Of a DNA stretch of 64,000 nt, positions 54,492 through 62,221 are shown in pieces. This stretch comes from Spirulina subsalsa PCC 9445. GTDB taxonomy: Bacteria > Cyanobacteriota > Cyanobacteriia > Cyanobacteriales > Spirulinaceae. Positions within the stretch are counted from its first letter, which is position 1. Each line of letters begins with the position of its first letter. The position numbers were made by a program, and so were the translations under genes. Under the pieces are notes generated by a model. It was not told the DNA's origin and ran no database searches. It worked only from the letters and a program-made list of their open reading frames with translations. The stretch spans positions 4,562,121 to 4,626,120 of the forward strand of contig NZ_JH980292.1 of assembly GCF_000314005.1 (NCBI RefSeq), read 5' to 3'.

Positions 54492-57062
54492 ATGTTTAGT
54501 TCTTTAACGCCCGCCAAAGCAGTTGCCTTTGAAACACTGTTTAACGGGGCTTTAGATGCCATGCTCATTGCTGACGATCATGGGGTCTATATTAATGCTA
54601 ACCCTGCTGCCTGTCAGTTATTGGGCAAATCTCAGGCTGAACTCATGGGTTGTACGATTGAAGATTTCACTTTGGAAGAATTTGACTTTCCTGGGGCTTG
54701 GCAGAAGTTTCTAGAAAAGGGTCAGGAACGAGGTGAAATTCGTTTGAGGGCAGCCCACAGCGAGATCCGGGATGTAGAATATGCCGCCACGGCTCACATC
54801 CAACCTCACTATCACCTGTCAATTTTGCGGGACATCACAGCCCGGAAACGAGCAGAAGCCCAAAGACAAGAATTGGAAAAGCTACTTTATCAATCTGATA
54901 GGGCGCCCTTCTCAGGGGACGATAATCAGACAGGACTGCTCGGCGGTCACTGCCAGCACTGTAACTTCCGGCAACTGATTGAGAATCTCAACGACATGGT
55001 ATTTACCCTTGATCTTGAGGGACACTTCAGCTATATTAGTCCGGCTTTTCAGGAAGTCATGGGCTATAAGACATGGGAGATGGAAGGAAAGCACTTTTCG
55101 CCCTTCGTCCATCCTGACGATCTGCCCGTCAATTTGAGCGTTTTTGCACAAGTTTTAGCTGGGGATAAAATCCGAGATATTGAATACCGTGTTCTACACC
55201 AAGGCGGTGATTATCATTGGCATAGTGCCAATCTATCGCCTCTGACCAATGCAGAGGGAAAGATTGTGGCCTGTTTAGGTATTGCCCGTGACATCCAAGG
55301 GAAACAAGAACGGGAACTGCAATTACAACAACTGAGTCGGGAGCTAAACAAAGCCCAAGAGGTCGCCCATATTGGTCACTGGTCTTTCCACCTCCCTAGC
55401 CAAAGCATTCACTGGTCCGAGGAAGTCTTTCGCATCTTTGGCATGACCCCCGACCAAAAAGAACCCAATTGGGAGGAATATTTGCAACAATGTCATCCCG
55501 AAGACTGCCAGCATTTCACAGAAGTTGTTCAGGAAGCCTTACAAGGCCATCCACAAAATTTTGAACACCGGATTAGGCGACCGGGGGGAGAGGTGCGTTA
55601 TCTCAACTGCCGTATTGAGCAGGACTATGAAGATTCTAAGATTGTGCGCTTATTCGGCACGGTGTTGGATATTACTGAACAAAAACGGGCTGAAGCGGAA
55701 CGAGAAAGCGCTTTTCAAGCCTTGTTTAATATTAAATATGCCTTAGACCAAGCGGCCATCGTGGCCATCACCGACCCACAGGGTAGGATTCAGTATGTCA
55801 ATGATAAATTTTCAGAACTTTGTGGTTATTCTGCTGAAGAAATTGTGGGGAAAACTCATCGGGTGATTAATTCGGGGTATCATCCCCCGGAGTTCTTCCA
55901 AGCTTTATGGAAGACGATTAGCCGGGAGCAGGTTTGGCACGGAGAAATCTGTAATCAAGCTAAACAGGGAAATCTTTATTGGGTCGATACTACCATTGTT
56001 CCCTTAATGGATGACCGGGGAAACATCGAACAATATTTGTCCATTCGTTTTGATATTACTGAACAAAAACGGAGTCAAAAAAACCTGGAAATTCTCCTAG
56101 AAAAAAAAGCCCAACTTTACCTAGAGTCTGAAGCCAAAACCGAAGCCCTTAAACAGGCTTGTCAGAAGTTAAGCGAAACTCAACTTCGTCTAGTTCAAGC
56201 GGAGAAAATGTCAAGCTTAGGGCATTTAGTGGCGGGAATTGCCCATGAAATTAATAATCCCGTTAGCTTTATCTATGGCAATCTTGTTCATCTCTATAAC
56301 TATGGTCAGGATTTACTTTCACTCTTGGAATTGTATCAGGACTATTATCCTAATCCCCCGGCTGCCATTGAAGAGATGATAGAGGAAGTTGATCTAGAAT
56401 TTATCCGTGAGGATTTTCCTAAAATCTTAAGGTCTCTGGAATCTGGGGAAAAACGGCTCACCAAGATTGTGCAGTCTTTGCGCACTTTCTCCCGCCTTGA
56501 TGAGGCAGAATTCAAAACGGTGGACTTGCACAGTAATATTGACAGCGCCTTAGTGATTTTACAAAGTCGCTGTAATCTCCTTCGTGACCATGGCAAAACC
56601 ATTGAGGTGGTTAAAAACTATGGTGATCTCCCTCCGGTGAAATGTTATAGCGGGCTGCTGAATCAAGCGTTGATGAATCTGTTGCTCAATGGGGTGGATG
56701 CGATTGAAGAACGAATCAAACAGGAAACGGATCCCCATTATGTGGGAAGGCTGACTATTACGACGGCGATCCAGTGTTCTCAGGTTATGATTTCAATTCA
56801 GGATAACGGTATAGGGATCAGTGCCACGGTTCAAGAGAAAATTTTCAATCCTTTCTTTACGACTAAGCCCGTTGGTATGGGGACTGGGATGGGATTACCC
56901 CTCAGTTATCAAGTGATCACTCAACAACATCAAGGCACTTTAACGATGAACTCCCACTGGGGAGAGGGCAGCGAGTTTGTGATCAAATTCCCCCAAAACC
57001 TGCGAAGAACTAGCATTTCCAGCCATAGCCCAGCTATGACTGGAGAGCGTGCTACTGCGTAA
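54492..57062 (+). CDS. Multi-PAS sensor histidine kinase
   Basis: An 856-residue soluble kinase. Four PAS domains are visible at about 10-125 (LDAMLIADDHGVYINANPAA), 160-285 (NDMVFTLDLEGHFSYISPAF), 290-405 (QEVAHIGHWSFHLPSQSI) and 415-540 (AIVAITDPQGRIQYVNDKFS), the last with PAC-like RFDITEQKR. The DHp helix has the phospho-acceptor His in LVAGIAHEINNPVSF at about 585. The ATPase domain contains NLLLNGVDAIEE (N box), IQDNGIGI (G1) and FTTKPVGMGTGMGLPLSYQV (F/G2). No membrane helix is present. The partner could be the nearby response regulator at 59299, but that is only proximity. Its stop overlaps the convergent glycosidase gene by 11 bases. Confidence 0.93.
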   Translation: MFSSLTPAKAVAFETLFNGALDAMLIADDHGVYINANPAACQLLGKSQAELMGCTIEDFTLEEFDFPGAWQKFLEKGQERGEIRLRAAHSEIRDVEYAATAHIQPHYHLSILRDITARKRAEAQRQELEKLLYQSDRAPFSGDDNQTGLLGGHCQHCNFRQLIENLNDMVFTLDLEGHFSYISPAFQEVMGYKTWEMEGKHFSPFVHPDDLPVNLSVFAQVLAGDKIRDIEYRVLHQGGDYHWHSANLSPLTNAEGKIVACLGIARDIQGKQERELQLQQLSRELNKAQEVAHIGHWSFHLPSQSIHWSEEVFRIFGMTPDQKEPNWEEYLQQCHPEDCQHFTEVVQEALQGHPQNFEHRIRRPGGEVRYLNCRIEQDYEDSKIVRLFGTVLDITEQKRAEAERESAFQALFNIKYALDQAAIVAITDPQGRIQYVNDKFSELCGYSAEEIVGKTHRVINSGYHPPEFFQALWKTISREQVWHGEICNQAKQGNLYWVDTTIVPLMDDRGNIEQYLSIRFDITEQKRSQKNLEILLEKKAQLYLESEAKTEALKQACQKLSETQLRLVQAEKMSSLGHLVAGIAHEINNPVSFIYGNLVHLYNYGQDLLSLLELYQDYYPNPPAAIEEMIEEVDLEFIREDFPKILRSLESGEKRLTKIVQSLRTFSRLDEAEFKTVDLHSNIDSALVILQSRCNLLRDHGKTIEVVKNYGDLPPVKCYSGLLNQALMNLLLNGVDAIEERIKQETDPHYVGRLTITTAIQCSQVMISIQDNGIGISATVQEKIFNPFFTTKPVGMGTGMGLPLSYQVITQQHQGTLTMNSHWGEGSEFVIKFPQNLRRTSISSHSPAMTGERATA

Positions 57063-58983
57063 TATAGACCCCAATGCCATTATGAACCCGAGCGGCTGTT
57101 ACGGGGGAACGATCCACTAACTGGCCGCCAATGTAGAGGGAGGTGGAACTCCCTCCGTCTAAGTTGAGGGCGTCTGTCATGCCTAATTGTTGGGCGAGTC
57201 GCGCTAGTTCGGGCAGGGTGGGGCCTCGGCCGCCTGTGCGGTTGTGGATGGCGGCGATTATCAGCTTTCCTTGTGCTGTTATCCCAATGAGACTCCGAGA
57301 GGCGGCCTGTTGGTTGAAGGCGGTGCTAAAGCGTTCTGCTTCGCCGTTGAGGACGATTTGCCGATTTTGTAACAACAGGGGGCCTGCGCCGATAATTTGG
57401 GGGTAGTTGGCAAAGGTGGCGGGTACGGTTTCACTTTCTAGGGTGACGGTGAGGCCGGGGCGGAGAACTTGGGGATTGACGGCACGGCCGCGAATGGTCA
57501 ACAGGTAGCCATCCCGGGGGATGGGGAAGGGGGTTTGATTGACGGGGCCGCCGTTGTATTGTTGGGTGATGCGGTTGTTCTGGATTAGAACAATAGTTTC
57601 ATTGTCGGTGAGGGGGGTGTAACTGTTGCCCCATTCGGGGGTATAACGGGCGAGTCCGGCCTGTACATAGCCACTGTTGAGGTAGGGGATATTGAGACGT
57701 TGGCGATCGCCTGTGACCAAGGTTTCCCGTAAGTACAACCGCCCGATATTCACGTTCCCCCGGTCATCCCAGGCGATGACTCCCCGGTTTAAAATCGGCC
57801 CAGAAAACCATTTACCATCCCGCCGAATAGCCCCCAAGGGTAAGCGATTGTCTCGGTTAAAAAAGCCCCCATTAATGGCGGCAAAGGCCTGCCATTGTCG
57901 CCCCATGGTAATCAAGGGATCTGTGCCAATCATGGAGGGGGGATTCCCCCAAATGGGACGCAGGGCAATTTTAGGATTGCGGGCATCAAATTCTAAGGCA
58001 GAGATGGGAAAACGACTCTCTGCTAAGGGAATATAAGTCTGTCGCCACCGGATGCCCGGCGCCCACACAATATCACGTTCCACTAAACCCTCGGGGGTGA
58101 CGTTGACAATTAAACGGTTGGGTTGGGAGAGGGAGGAGAGATTAACCTGATGATTGGCTGGCAGGTTAATAAATAGTCTACCCCGTCGCCCATCGGTGGC
58201 TTCTACCTTGGACAACAAGGGCTTAATTTCCGGTGGAGGGGGTGTCGTGTCGTTTCCTTGGGTGGTGAGGATATTTTGCAGTTTATTAAACAGATTTTTG
58301 GGCTGTGCTTCTTCGGTGGGAGTCTCGTGACGCGCTAGGATGCTCCCTTCTAACGTAATCACCGCTTCTGTGGGGTTTTGGCTCATTTGCCAGAAGGTGG
58401 GACGATCGAACTGCACGATGATTTGTTTGCGATCGCCTTGTTCCACTTCTTGAATGTTCTGCACTTGGGCCGGGGGAAAGGTTAGGTTTAGGGTATTGCC
58501 TTGAGCTTGGCTGGTACTATTGACCTCATTCAAGATTTCGGTAATATCCAAGTAGCGATAGGCATTGAGGAGCATCGCGTTTAGGGTGAGGGGGTTGGTT
58601 CCCCTGTGGTTAAACCACGCCACAGGCTGTTTAGTGGGGTCTTCTGTACTGAGTAATTCTACCCCCAACACCTGCCACAAGGCCATATCACTTAAAGCGG
58701 TGTGCAGGGTATGGCCATCCTGCCATTGTATCCAAGGGGCGGTCAAGGTTCTCCCGTTTAAGGTCAATTGTTCCCCTTGCTGGGTGATGGATAAATTGGG
58801 GGGAGGAGTGATGGGGGGTAGGGGGGAGGGTAGAACTTCTGCACTACTCACCGTTTGGGCTAGGAGGGGCGAGAGTTGGGAGACAGGATGCCCCAAGATC
58901 ATTGTAACGGTAAAGACAAGACACCCTAACAGCCACAGGGGGGCGCGGTGGGAAAACAAGGAAGATAAGCGTTTTCTAGGCAT
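57052..58983 (-). CDS. Exported phosphodiester glycosidase (NAGPA) family protein
   Basis: This 643-residue protein begins with a signal peptide or anchor (LWLLGCLVFTVTMILG) after a basic segment. The first half (about 60-330) contains copper-amine-oxidase-like and AMIN-like beta segments. The C-terminal domain (about 370-643) is the NAGPA/DUF2233 fold: AAINGGFFNRDNRLPLGAI, QLGMTDALNLDGGSSTSLYI and ARVHNGIGVYI, with the Asp and Gly-rich NLDGGSS motif characteristic of phosphodiester glycosidases. Members remove GlcNAc or similar sugars from phosphodiesters, or act on wall polymers. The substrate here is unknown. It converges with the PAS kinase and overlaps it by 11 bases. Confidence 0.85.
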   Translation of the reverse strand: MPRKRLSSLFSHRAPLWLLGCLVFTVTMILGHPVSQLSPLLAQTVSSAEVLPSPLPPITPPPNLSITQQGEQLTLNGRTLTAPWIQWQDGHTLHTALSDMALWQVLGVELLSTEDPTKQPVAWFNHRGTNPLTLNAMLLNAYRYLDITEILNEVNSTSQAQGNTLNLTFPPAQVQNIQEVEQGDRKQIIVQFDRPTFWQMSQNPTEAVITLEGSILARHETPTEEAQPKNLFNKLQNILTTQGNDTTPPPPEIKPLLSKVEATDGRRGRLFINLPANHQVNLSSLSQPNRLIVNVTPEGLVERDIVWAPGIRWRQTYIPLAESRFPISALEFDARNPKIALRPIWGNPPSMIGTDPLITMGRQWQAFAAINGGFFNRDNRLPLGAIRRDGKWFSGPILNRGVIAWDDRGNVNIGRLYLRETLVTGDRQRLNIPYLNSGYVQAGLARYTPEWGNSYTPLTDNETIVLIQNNRITQQYNGGPVNQTPFPIPRDGYLLTIRGRAVNPQVLRPGLTVTLESETVPATFANYPQIIGAGPLLLQNRQIVLNGEAERFSTAFNQQAASRSLIGITAQGKLIIAAIHNRTGGRGPTLPELARLAQQLGMTDALNLDGGSSTSLYIGGQLVDRSPVTAARVHNGIGVYITQ

Positions 58984-59298
58984 AGACGAGACAGACGAAA
59001 TAGGTTTCAGCTTGAGGACGATTTCTCTAGCTTAAGGTTGCAAGGGACGGGGATCAATTCAGTTTTTTATGCAATACATAAGAACTGTTATATTTTGTTC
59101 CCAACTTTTTCACGCTCTATTACAAAATGTTCACACTTTCCTGAAATAATAGACAAGCAACACTTTGTTACAGTCCTCGTCATCCCCATGACGGAGGATT
59201 TAACTTCTCTGGCTCACGTCATGATTTAACAAGGGTTATCGGTCATGGATTATGGGTAATAGAGAGGTGAAAACTGATCCTTCACCATTGAAGCATAC
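58984..59298. other. Intergenic region, glycosidase to response regulator
   Basis: About 315 bases. A short CGTCAT-CCCC-ATGACG hairpin lies at about 59178-59196. Probably contains divergent promoters. No gene was recognised. Confidence 0.4.
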
Positions 59299-59979
59299 AT
59301 GAAAAAAATCCTTGTGATTGAAGACGAACAACATCTTTGTAAACAAATTGCTACGATTTTACGAGCAGAAGGTTTTGAGGTTATTCGCACAACGTCCGCC
59401 CCAGAGGGAATTGACTTGGCCCGTCAACAAAGTCCCGATTTAATTGTTTGTGATATTCTCATGCCAGATTTGAGTGGCTATGATGTATTAAATGCGCTAC
59501 AAGCGGATATGAATACCGCCATGATTCCCTTTATTTTTCTGTCAGCTAAGGCGAATCATTCCGATATTCGCGAGGGAATGAATTTAGGGGCAGATGATTA
59601 TTTAACCAAGCCTTTTAGTGCGCAGGAACTTTTAGAGGCAATTGCAGCACGTTTGAAGAAGCAAGAGAAGCTGGTGAGTCGGGTACAAGTTTTATGTCAG
59701 CAACTCAAAAATTTAGAGTCGCTGATTGAGGCAAAGGAAAACCTACTGGAAAATTTAACTCAGGAGTTACGTCGTCCTTTATCGAATGTTAATATGGCGA
59801 TTATGATGCTTGAGGCGAATAGTCCTCAAGAGCGACGGCGGCATTATTTACAGATTCTTAAGGATGAGTTTGAACGGGAAATTACTATCCTCAATCAAGC
59901 AACTGAGTTACGGCGATTACTCTCTCCTGACAATATTAAGTTGCTACATCAGTTTAATTTACTCAATAAGCAGGGATGA
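59299..59979 (+). CDS. Response regulator with histidine-less HisKA-like tail
   Basis: Residues 1-120 are a complete receiver domain: acidic pair Glu8-Asp9 (VIEDE), phospho-acceptor Asp52 (CDILMPDLSG), Ser/Thr switch in FLSAK and Lys104 (DDYLTKPF). Residues 120-226 are a long helical region in which ENLTQELRRPLSNVNMAIMM, at about 151-170, resembles the HisKA helix xxxSHELRTPLxxI but has Gln155 where the phospho-acceptor His should be. No ATPase domain follows. It may dimerise or interfere with a kinase rather than act as a transcription factor; no DNA-binding domain is present. The similar-looking kinase at 54492 is a possible partner. Coding ends 16 bases before a palindrome. Confidence 0.85.
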   Translation: MKKILVIEDEQHLCKQIATILRAEGFEVIRTTSAPEGIDLARQQSPDLIVCDILMPDLSGYDVLNALQADMNTAMIPFIFLSAKANHSDIREGMNLGADDYLTKPFSAQELLEAIAARLKKQEKLVSRVQVLCQQLKNLESLIEAKENLLENLTQELRRPLSNVNMAIMMLEANSPQERRRHYLQILKDEFEREITILNQATELRRLLSPDNIKLLHQFNLLNKQG

Positions 59980-59994
59980 ATCTGAGTTGATATC

Positions 59995-60016
59995 GGGGTA
60001 ATTCATCAATTACCCC
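59995..60016. repeat. 22-bp palindrome after the response regulator
   Basis: GGGGTAATTCAT followed by CAATTACCCC, one base different from 537-558. Again it starts within 20 bases of a stop codon, so it could be a terminator module. Confidence 0.65.
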
Positions 60017-60040
60017 GGAATTGGCAGGGTTTGCGGGGAT

Positions 60041-62008
60041 TTAGGACTCTAAGTTAAGGGTTTTTTCTCGCAGCCAATCCCACACCAGTTCAATCACTCG
60101 CCGATTTTCTCCTACTTTAATATGACCGCGTAGGGTCATGCCTGAACGTAGTTTTTGACTTGTATTCTGTTCGGGCTGGGTGTGATCATTGGGGTTTAAG
60201 TTTTCCCAATCTAAACTTAATGTTACCGGAAAATGCTCGAAGGGGGATAACTCATTGGGGGGTAGACGATCTGCTCCAATTTGTTCAATTTGGGCGTTTA
60301 ATTTTAGTCCTTTGAGGGCGAAGGGTTGGGAGTCTAATTGTAAACGGGCGGGTTGATTTTCTTGCAACTGGGCAACATCTTGGGGTCTAACTTTTAATTG
60401 TACCATAAAACCATCTTGTGGGACAACTTTTCCTAATGTTTGTTGGGGGTTAATGATTTGCCCTGCATTGACTGATTTTAAATCAAAAATTACGCCAGAA
60501 ATGGGAGCATAGAGGGTATGTTGTTCGAGTTGCTGTGCGAGGATGTTTTGCTGTTGGCTGAGGATGGCTAAACGCTGATGATTGGCTAACATGGTTTGGG
60601 TGAGATAGCGGTCAATTTCGGCGATTCGTTTGCTATTATCAGCGATACGATCTAAATAGGCTGTCTGCCATTGGGTGATTAGGTTTTGGGCTTTGCTTTG
60701 GGATTGTGCGATCGCCAACTGTAGACTTTTCCCCTGATCTTGCAGTTGTTTTAGCCGATTTTGCTGGGATTCCGCCCCCTGCATCTGTTGTAAAAAAGCT
60801 TGTTCTCGTTGGTGCCTCTCCCGCAGAAATTCCTGTTGCAGTGCGCCCACCTTTTGCCGTTGTTGTTCATACTGTAAGGGAGAAATAACATCATCTGCCA
60901 GTAAAGCTTCCCTCTGACGTAACACCGTTTCCTCCTGATTAATTTGACGCTGTAGTGCTTGTAAAACCTCACGGTTATGATTGGATATTCGCCGCAGTTG
61001 TGCCGTTTCCTGTTCCAATTTTTGGTAAGTTTCAGCCTGTTGGCGACGGTTTTGTTGTAATTGTTCTTGGAGTTGGGTAATTCCTAACTGAATGGTTTGT
61101 TGTTGGGTTCTAAAATTGGCATCATGGACTTGTAAACGCAAACGATCAATCGGGGGTAGATTCTCCCCTCCTTGTTGGCGTAATAGTTGCTGATAGACTT
61201 GATTTTCTGAGACAAGGAGGGCGCGATCTTGGATTAAAGGAATGAGTTGGGGGGGTAATTCTAAGTCAATGATTTTGGCTTTTGTTTCTTCGGGGGAGAG
61301 ATTTTGTTGTGCGAGTTGATAAAATTGATTTTGAGCGTGTAAGGATAGCATTTGTTGTTCAACTGCTGTCAATTCTGCTACAATTTGCCGATTGTCAAAC
61401 TCCATTAAAATCTGTCCTGCTTCGACGGTATCCCCTTCTTGAACATGGATCGTTTTAACCATCCCTGTGATAGGAGTTTGTAAGTCCTGAATCGGGGTTT
61501 TGGTTTGAATTTCCCCCGATGCGGAAACGACTTCTTCGACAGTCGCTAAGGATGCCCAAGTAATTAGAAACGCGAGTACCGTAATGAGGGTTAAAATACC
61601 AGAAGGGATACTAGCCGGGAAACTCAAGGGTTGAGTGAAAAGAGGGTGCGTTACAAGCTGTTGATTGACTTCATCTTCCCCTATTCTATTATCCCACAAG
61701 TTCAGGTCTGTTTGTAAGTTCCACTGTTGCACTCGACCTTTATAAGTCCAGATTAGCATTAAACCTGTAGCTGTACTGACTAAGCTAATCCACAACCATT
61801 GATGAGTCGCGTTGAAGGATTTTTGCGGCTGGGAAAACTCGGGTGAGGGGGTAGGATTGGCTATGGTTTTTGTGCCTTCTGTGCTTAACTCGGGAGGAGT
61901 AACATTAAAATCCGAGGGGAGACGATGGGGAATAGTTACTATTCTCTGTTCTAAATATTCTACATTGTTGCTTTGACTGAGGAGTATTAGGGATAGTGGG
62001 GCGGACAT
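60041..62008 (-). CDS. HlyD-family membrane fusion protein
   Basis: A 655-residue periplasmic adaptor of a type I-like exporter. It has two membrane helices, at about 72-90 (WLWISLVSTATGLMLIW) and 133-155 (GILTLITVLAFLITWASLA), which is one more than normal HlyD. A lipoyl half-motif (GMVKTIHVQEGDTVEAGQIL) is followed by a very long coiled coil (about 200-490, many Gln-rich heptads) and the second lipoyl half (YAPISGVIFDLKSVNAGQII), then a beta-barrel. AAAGGAGGAAAC just before the ATG is a strong ribosome binding site. It follows the ABC subunit on the same strand after a 213-base gap, the usual exporter pairing. The cargo is not in the window. Confidence 0.9.
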   Translation of the reverse strand: MSAPLSLILLSQSNNVEYLEQRIVTIPHRLPSDFNVTPPELSTEGTKTIANPTPSPEFSQPQKSFNATHQWLWISLVSTATGLMLIWTYKGRVQQWNLQTDLNLWDNRIGEDEVNQQLVTHPLFTQPLSFPASIPSGILTLITVLAFLITWASLATVEEVVSASGEIQTKTPIQDLQTPITGMVKTIHVQEGDTVEAGQILMEFDNRQIVAELTAVEQQMLSLHAQNQFYQLAQQNLSPEETKAKIIDLELPPQLIPLIQDRALLVSENQVYQQLLRQQGGENLPPIDRLRLQVHDANFRTQQQTIQLGITQLQEQLQQNRRQQAETYQKLEQETAQLRRISNHNREVLQALQRQINQEETVLRQREALLADDVISPLQYEQQRQKVGALQQEFLRERHQREQAFLQQMQGAESQQNRLKQLQDQGKSLQLAIAQSQSKAQNLITQWQTAYLDRIADNSKRIAEIDRYLTQTMLANHQRLAILSQQQNILAQQLEQHTLYAPISGVIFDLKSVNAGQIINPQQTLGKVVPQDGFMVQLKVRPQDVAQLQENQPARLQLDSQPFALKGLKLNAQIEQIGADRLPPNELSPFEHFPVTLSLDWENLNPNDHTQPEQNTSQKLRSGMTLRGHIKVGENRRVIELVWDWLREKTLNLES

Positions 62009-62099
62009 AGTTTCCTCCTTTTAGGAAATCATCAACTGTGAAATATCTTTTATCCGGGGAGAATATTTTACTCAACTTTATTTTAAATGTTGACTGGCT

Positions 62100-62210
62100 A
62101 TGGGAGTCATGATGAACACAAAACTATGGCTTGAAAAACGCTTAGGTATTTCCCTTGAAGTCTTAGCTAAATTCTGCCAAGCCAATAAATCGGTATTACG
62201 CACTGACTAA
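62100..62210 (+). pseudogene. Remnant of an MNT-type nucleotidyltransferase (N-terminal fragment)
   Basis: A 36-codon frame reads MNTKLWLEKRLGISLEVLAK, then FCQANKSVLRTD and stop. Minimal nucleotidyltransferases of HEPN-MNT toxin-antitoxin pairs often read ...FCQxxxIxxLxLFGSVLRDDF. Here the strand with LFG is missing between ANK and SVLR, and the frame ends just after. The catalytic GSx10DxD motif is lost. It lies on the plus strand between hlyD and the ABC gene. No HEPN partner is adjacent. Confidence 0.55.
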
Positions 62211-62221
62211 AATATTGAACT

